Shown: piece after piece, positions 35,797-38,264 of the stretch
How the letters are laid out: the number at the start of each line of letters is the position of its first letter
Numbering within the stretch: position 1 is the first letter of the stretch
NCBI RefSeq assembly: GCF_003259935.1
Contig: NZ_QLMH01000023.1
Coordinates: 1-38,264 of the forward strand
DNA length: 38,264 nucleotides
Source of the DNA: Paranoxybacillus vitaminiphilus
GTDB taxonomy: Bacteria > Bacillota > Bacilli > Bacillales > Anoxybacillaceae
Direction: 5' to 3'
Position numbers and translations under genes: made by a program
Notes under the pieces: generated by a model
Databases searched by the model: none
What the model saw: only the letters and a program-made list of their open reading frames with translations
What the model was told of the DNA's origin: nothing

Positions 35797-35863
35797 CAAT
35801 GATTTTTTTATTTTGCAAACTGCTAAACTTTTATCTTGCATAATGCGCTACTTTTATTTTGCA
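35797..35863 (-). mobile_element. IS21-type left end with three terminal repeats
   Basis: Read on the minus strand from 35863, TGCAAAATAAAAGTAGC recurs as TGCAAGATAAAAGTTTAG and TGCAAAATAAAAAAATCA. Three spaced copies of one motif beside istA match the multiple terminal repeats of the IS21 family. The outer boundary is probably at 35863 because IS21 ends begin with TG. Confidence 0.65.
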
Positions 35864-35962
35864 TTAAACAAGATGGTGGATTTTTTGCGTTCATTTATGC
35901 ATATTTATGAGTTTTGCAACACGTTCTAAATTCTTAATAATAAAAGTTCAGAGGGGATCACA

Positions 35963-36295
35963 TTGAAACACTTACAGCAAAAAATTATCGCATTTCGAGA
36001 TGCTCGCAATTGGAGGCAGTTTCATAATCCAAAAGATTTAGCGATTTCCTTAACGTTAGAAGCGGGGGAATTGCTGGAAAATTTCCAATGGAAAACAAGC
36101 GAAGAAGCAGTTCAAGCTAATTTTGAAAATATTAAGGATGAACTAGCTGATGTTGTTATTTACGCACTTTTGTTGTCACATGAATGAGGCATTGATTTAG
36201 AAGAAGCAATCATCAATAAAATGGAGAAAAATGAAAAAAAGTATCCGATTGAAAAAGCGTTTGGTTCAAAGAAAAAATATGATGAACTGAAGTAG
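35963..36295 (+). pseudogene. MazG-like NTP pyrophosphohydrolase interrupted by in-frame TGA
   Basis: 110 codons in one frame except TGA at codon 75 (36185-36187). TTG at 35963 follows GAGGGG by six bases. LTLEAGELLENFQW (about 31-44) and IKDELADVVIYALLL (about 58-72) give the ExxE...ExxD magnesium site of the MazG-like dimeric dUTPase/NTP-PPase fold. After the stop, GIDLEEAIINKMEKNEKKYP is the usual continuation; Leu (TTA/TTG) is expected at the stop codon, one base from TGA. Such enzymes hydrolyse nucleoside triphosphates and occur in defence islands. The truncated product keeps the metal site but lacks the C-terminal helix. Confidence 0.7.
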
Positions 36296-36447
36296 TACGC
36301 TGGTCAGGTGCCTGGTGTATAAGATAATAATGTCGAAAGGTTTTTCTTGACATAAAAAAAGACCCCAGCTTACTTCTTGTTGTAAGATAGAGATACCTGA
36401 CAGAAAACCTCAGATTCTTACAATCCATAAATGGAGGAAGAAGTAAT

Positions 36448-37851
36448 ATGGGGTTAAAAAAATATAATAAACATTTTAATAATATCCAAGGAAAGAAAGG
36501 TAGTCAATTTAGTTCCCAGTTACGGGGGATAAACCTAGAGAAAGTATTAATAGTGGCGATTGATGCAGCTAAGTTTTTTCAAAAAGCTTTAATTTGTAAT
36601 TATTTTGGTGATGTAATAGAAAAACCATTTTTCTTTGGTATCAATCAGAGTGGCATTCAGGATCTTTGTTCAAGGATAGAAAAAGCGAAAAATGAAGTGT
36701 TAGCTGAACGTATTTTTATTGGTGTGGAGGCTACAGGTCACTACTATGAGGATATCGTAAGGGAATTAGGGAAATGTGGATATGGGGTTACTATTATTAA
36801 TGCGGCAACAACCTATGAAGAGAGAGCAAGTGCTTTAAACTGGAGTAAAACAGACGATCTAGACCTTTATGCGATTGCCCATGCATTAATTCAAAATAAA
36901 GGAATGGAAAATAAATTACCAGAAGGAATTCATCGACAGCTCATGATCCTCACTCGCGCAAGGAGAAATGAAGTTCGAAAGAGAGCCTTACTACGGGTGC
37001 AAATTCGAACGTTAATGGATCACGTTTGGAGAGATTATCAAGGATATATTGTGATGGAGAATAATCGACCGAAAAGGAAACTCATTTTTAGTGATTTTTG
37101 GGGAATGTCTTCCTTGTTTTTTATGGAGAATTATCCACACCCTTCTAGTTTACTAGAGTTAGGAGTGGATGGGATTCGGAAAGTAGCGAAAGAGAATAAG
37201 TTACGGATTAAAGAAAGCACCATTCAAACGTTGCTTTCTGTAGCTAAGCAATCGATTATCCGTTCCAAAGAGGAAGTCTCAGCCGAGTTGTTGTTACTCC
37301 GGTTAGCGATCCAAGATTTAAGACGCTTAGATGAAAATGTGAGAGTGATTGAAAAGGAAATAGAACAAATGCTACTCCAAACAGACGGCCGTCTCCTTTT
37401 AACGGTACCCGGAATAGGAGTCGTAACGGCAGCTGAATTTTATAGTGAATTAGGAGATATCTCTCACTATACCCATGCAGGACAGCTCATTAAAAAGGCT
37501 GGAACGAATCCGATTATTATTCAATCTGGTGGAGTACAAGGCTTTTATGGTCGAATTTCCAAACAGGGGAATAAAAATTTACGATTCATGGTTTATACCG
37601 TAGGAAAATGCCTAGCTCAACATAATCGAGATTTACATCCTTATTATAAGAAACTTCTTGACCGTGGAAAGCATCCAAGAAAGGCGTTTATAGCGTTAGG
37701 GAATAAGTTTATAAAGATCGCCTTTTCTATGTTAAAACACAAGAAACCCTATGAATCCAAACAAGCAGATTACAGCTACTTTGAAGAGATTAAGAAGAAG
37801 CTTGTCTATACAAAAATGAAAGATTTTTTAACGATTGTATTGGCAGCATAA
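36448..37851 (+). CDS. IS110-family transposase (DEDD, RNA-guided recombinase family)
   Basis: 467 residues; GGAGGAAG before the ATG. The N-terminal RuvC-like DEDD domain shows VAIDAAK (about 36-42, Asp), IGVEATGHYYED (about 91-102, Glu) and WSKTDDLDLYAIAHA (about 132-146, Asp pair). A coiled region (about 255-310) leads to the Tnp_20 domain, with LLTVPGIGVVTAAEFYSELG (about 317-336) and IIIQSGGVQGFYGRISKQGN (about 360-379) holding the conserved Ser. All catalytic residues are present, so the element may be active. IS110 enzymes recombine DNA guided by a bridge/seek RNA from their own non-coding end, here most likely the 3' region. Confidence 0.88.
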   Translation: MGLKKYNKHFNNIQGKKGSQFSSQLRGINLEKVLIVAIDAAKFFQKALICNYFGDVIEKPFFFGINQSGIQDLCSRIEKAKNEVLAERIFIGVEATGHYYEDIVRELGKCGYGVTIINAATTYEERASALNWSKTDDLDLYAIAHALIQNKGMENKLPEGIHRQLMILTRARRNEVRKRALLRVQIRTLMDHVWRDYQGYIVMENNRPKRKLIFSDFWGMSSLFFMENYPHPSSLLELGVDGIRKVAKENKLRIKESTIQTLLSVAKQSIIRSKEEVSAELLLLRLAIQDLRRLDENVRVIEKEIEQMLLQTDGRLLLTVPGIGVVTAAEFYSELGDISHYTHAGQLIKKAGTNPIIIQSGGVQGFYGRISKQGNKNLRFMVYTVGKCLAQHNRDLHPYYKKLLDRGKHPRKAFIALGNKFIKIAFSMLKHKKPYESKQADYSYFEEIKKKLVYTKMKDFLTIVLAA

Positions 37852-38069
37852 TGTATCTTACATATTGAATCTCCTCTTCTGGGATCGAAGGAAAATCGAC
37901 TTTGGTGCCGGAGGCTATAAGACCTCGAGTGACAGCATGATTTACTTCGTCCTGTAAATGCGAATTGTACGTTAAAAACAAACGTTGAACTAACCAGGTT
38001 GCATCCCTGCAGTATTGAAACGAGGTAATATTCCATTCAGGTTCGAGAAGAGTGAGATTCATATATAGT
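37852..38069 (+). ncRNA. Candidate bridge/seek RNA region of the IS110-family element
   Basis: 218 non-coding bases between the transposase stop and the right inverted repeat, an unusual length for an IS without cargo. Short stems are visible, for example GAGG...CCTC (about 37910-37926) and ACGTT...AACGT (about 37968-37985). In IS1111-type elements the guide RNA is encoded downstream of the transposase, so this is the expected place. An antisense frame (37790-38062) crosses it and is not considered real. Confidence 0.45.
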
Positions 38070-38190
38070 GGTTTTCTGTCAGTTGCTTATTGTAATATTT
38101 TTACATTCAATTTACGTAAGGTGTATTTCCTATGCTTAAATTTTTAAAATTTCTTATTGACATAGTACGCTGTCTCCTCGAAGTTTAATG

Positions 38191-38256
38191 ACAGAAGCTG
38201 TATTGGCTTCTGTTTTTGTTTTTATGACATGTTTTGAAGTGGTTTTTACCAAAATT
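38191..38256 (+). repeat. Boundary block copy C: terminator plus conserved flank
   Basis: ACAGAAGC (38191-38198) pairs with GCTTCTGT (38206-38213), followed by TTTTGTTTTT. The flank TATGACATGTTTTGAAG to CAAAATT is colinear, without gaps, with copy A. No Res remnant precedes this copy; the IS110-type element does. The window ends eight bases later, so the next cassette is out of view. 38091-38190 holds no gene. Confidence 0.7.
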
Positions 38257-38264
38257 AGTTAAGG

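Larger units (their letters stand above)
36390..38090 (+). mobile_element. IS110-family element, IS1111-like layout
   Basis: The transposase gene is enclosed by a perfect 13-bp inverted repeat, CTGACAGAAAACC (36397-36409) and GGTTTTCTGTCAG (38070-38082). Subterminal inverted repeats are a trait of the IS1111 subgroup. The 5' non-coding part is short (about 40 bases after the repeat) and the 3' part long (218 bases). Exact ends are not determinable here; the boundaries given are approximate. TAGTACGCTG occurs at 36293-36302 and 38163-38172, just outside. Confidence 0.7.

Noticed and set aside
37790-38062. Antisense 90-codon frame in the 3' end of the IS110-type element
   Set aside because: No ribosome site or recognisable domain; it covers the likely guide-RNA region and the transposase 3' end.
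1-38264. CRISPR array, tRNA, rRNA or phage structural genes
   Set aside because: No regularly spaced repeats, no cloverleaf or rRNA motifs and no capsid, terminase or tail proteins were seen on either strand.

Overview
The window looks like a defence island from a thermophilic, low-G+C Gram-positive bacterium, most likely Geobacillus, Parageobacillus or Anoxybacillus. The grounds are strong AGGAGG-type ribosome sites, frequent TTG/GTG starts, SigZ and DUF2703 homologues, Bacillaceae-style IS elements, and proteins of Bacillus/Geobacillus character. This is an inference from protein style; no rRNA or housekeeping gene is present to fix the species. All defence genes lie on the + strand. Base composition is mosaic: the first 7.4 kb is visibly G+C-richer than the rest, so the island was probably assembled from several sources.

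Region by region. (1) 1-7411: a Wadjet operon in the order jetD(partial)-jetA-jetB-jetC, probably type III, with overlapping genes and a terminator near 7506-7550. (2) 7412-8333: a gap with a 35-codon membrane peptide, a decayed AbrB/MazE-like antitoxin and a hairpin. (3) 8334-14935: a second SMC cassette in the same D-A-B-C order but of a different, AT-rich and divergent kind: a DUF2399-like Toprim protein, a kleisin-like protein, a small KITE/winged-helix-like protein and an SMC ATPase with a hinge. (4) 15264-18114: decayed Rpn nuclease and type III restriction (Res) fragments, with intact sigZ and a DUF2703 gene between two Res pieces. (5) 18267-21395: a co-oriented set of nuclease-like genes (CoiA-like, GIY-YIG, two unknown ORFs, VRR-NUC-like). 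(6) 21463-23055: an IS3 remnant, a hairpin-rich RNA region upstream of a frameshifted DUF3800 gene, and a third Res remnant. (7) 23299-27914: a JAMM protease-like gene broken by one in-frame TGA, then a 1238-residue RecD-like helicase with a C-terminal nuclease domain. (8) 28068-34525: a compact zorABCD operon (Zorya type I organisation). (9) 34628-38264: a truncated IS21 istA next to a long palindrome, a MazG-like gene broken by an in-frame TGA, an IS110/IS1111-type element with a long 3' non-coding end, and a terminator block.

How it fits together. Wadjet systems are known to extrude and cleave plasmid DNA with an SMC motor and a Toprim nuclease; two different ones sit back to back here. 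Zorya couples a MotAB-like ion-driven membrane complex (ZorAB) to cytoplasmic effectors (ZorC, ZorD). The JAMM plus RecD-nuclease pair directly upstream of zorA and the nuclease set at 18-21 kb are the best candidates for undescribed systems. A roughly 66-bp block (a terminator plus a conserved downstream stretch) recurs at 18128, 23073 and 38191, at edges between cassettes. Together with repeated Res 3' ends, it suggests modular exchange at a common boundary sequence.
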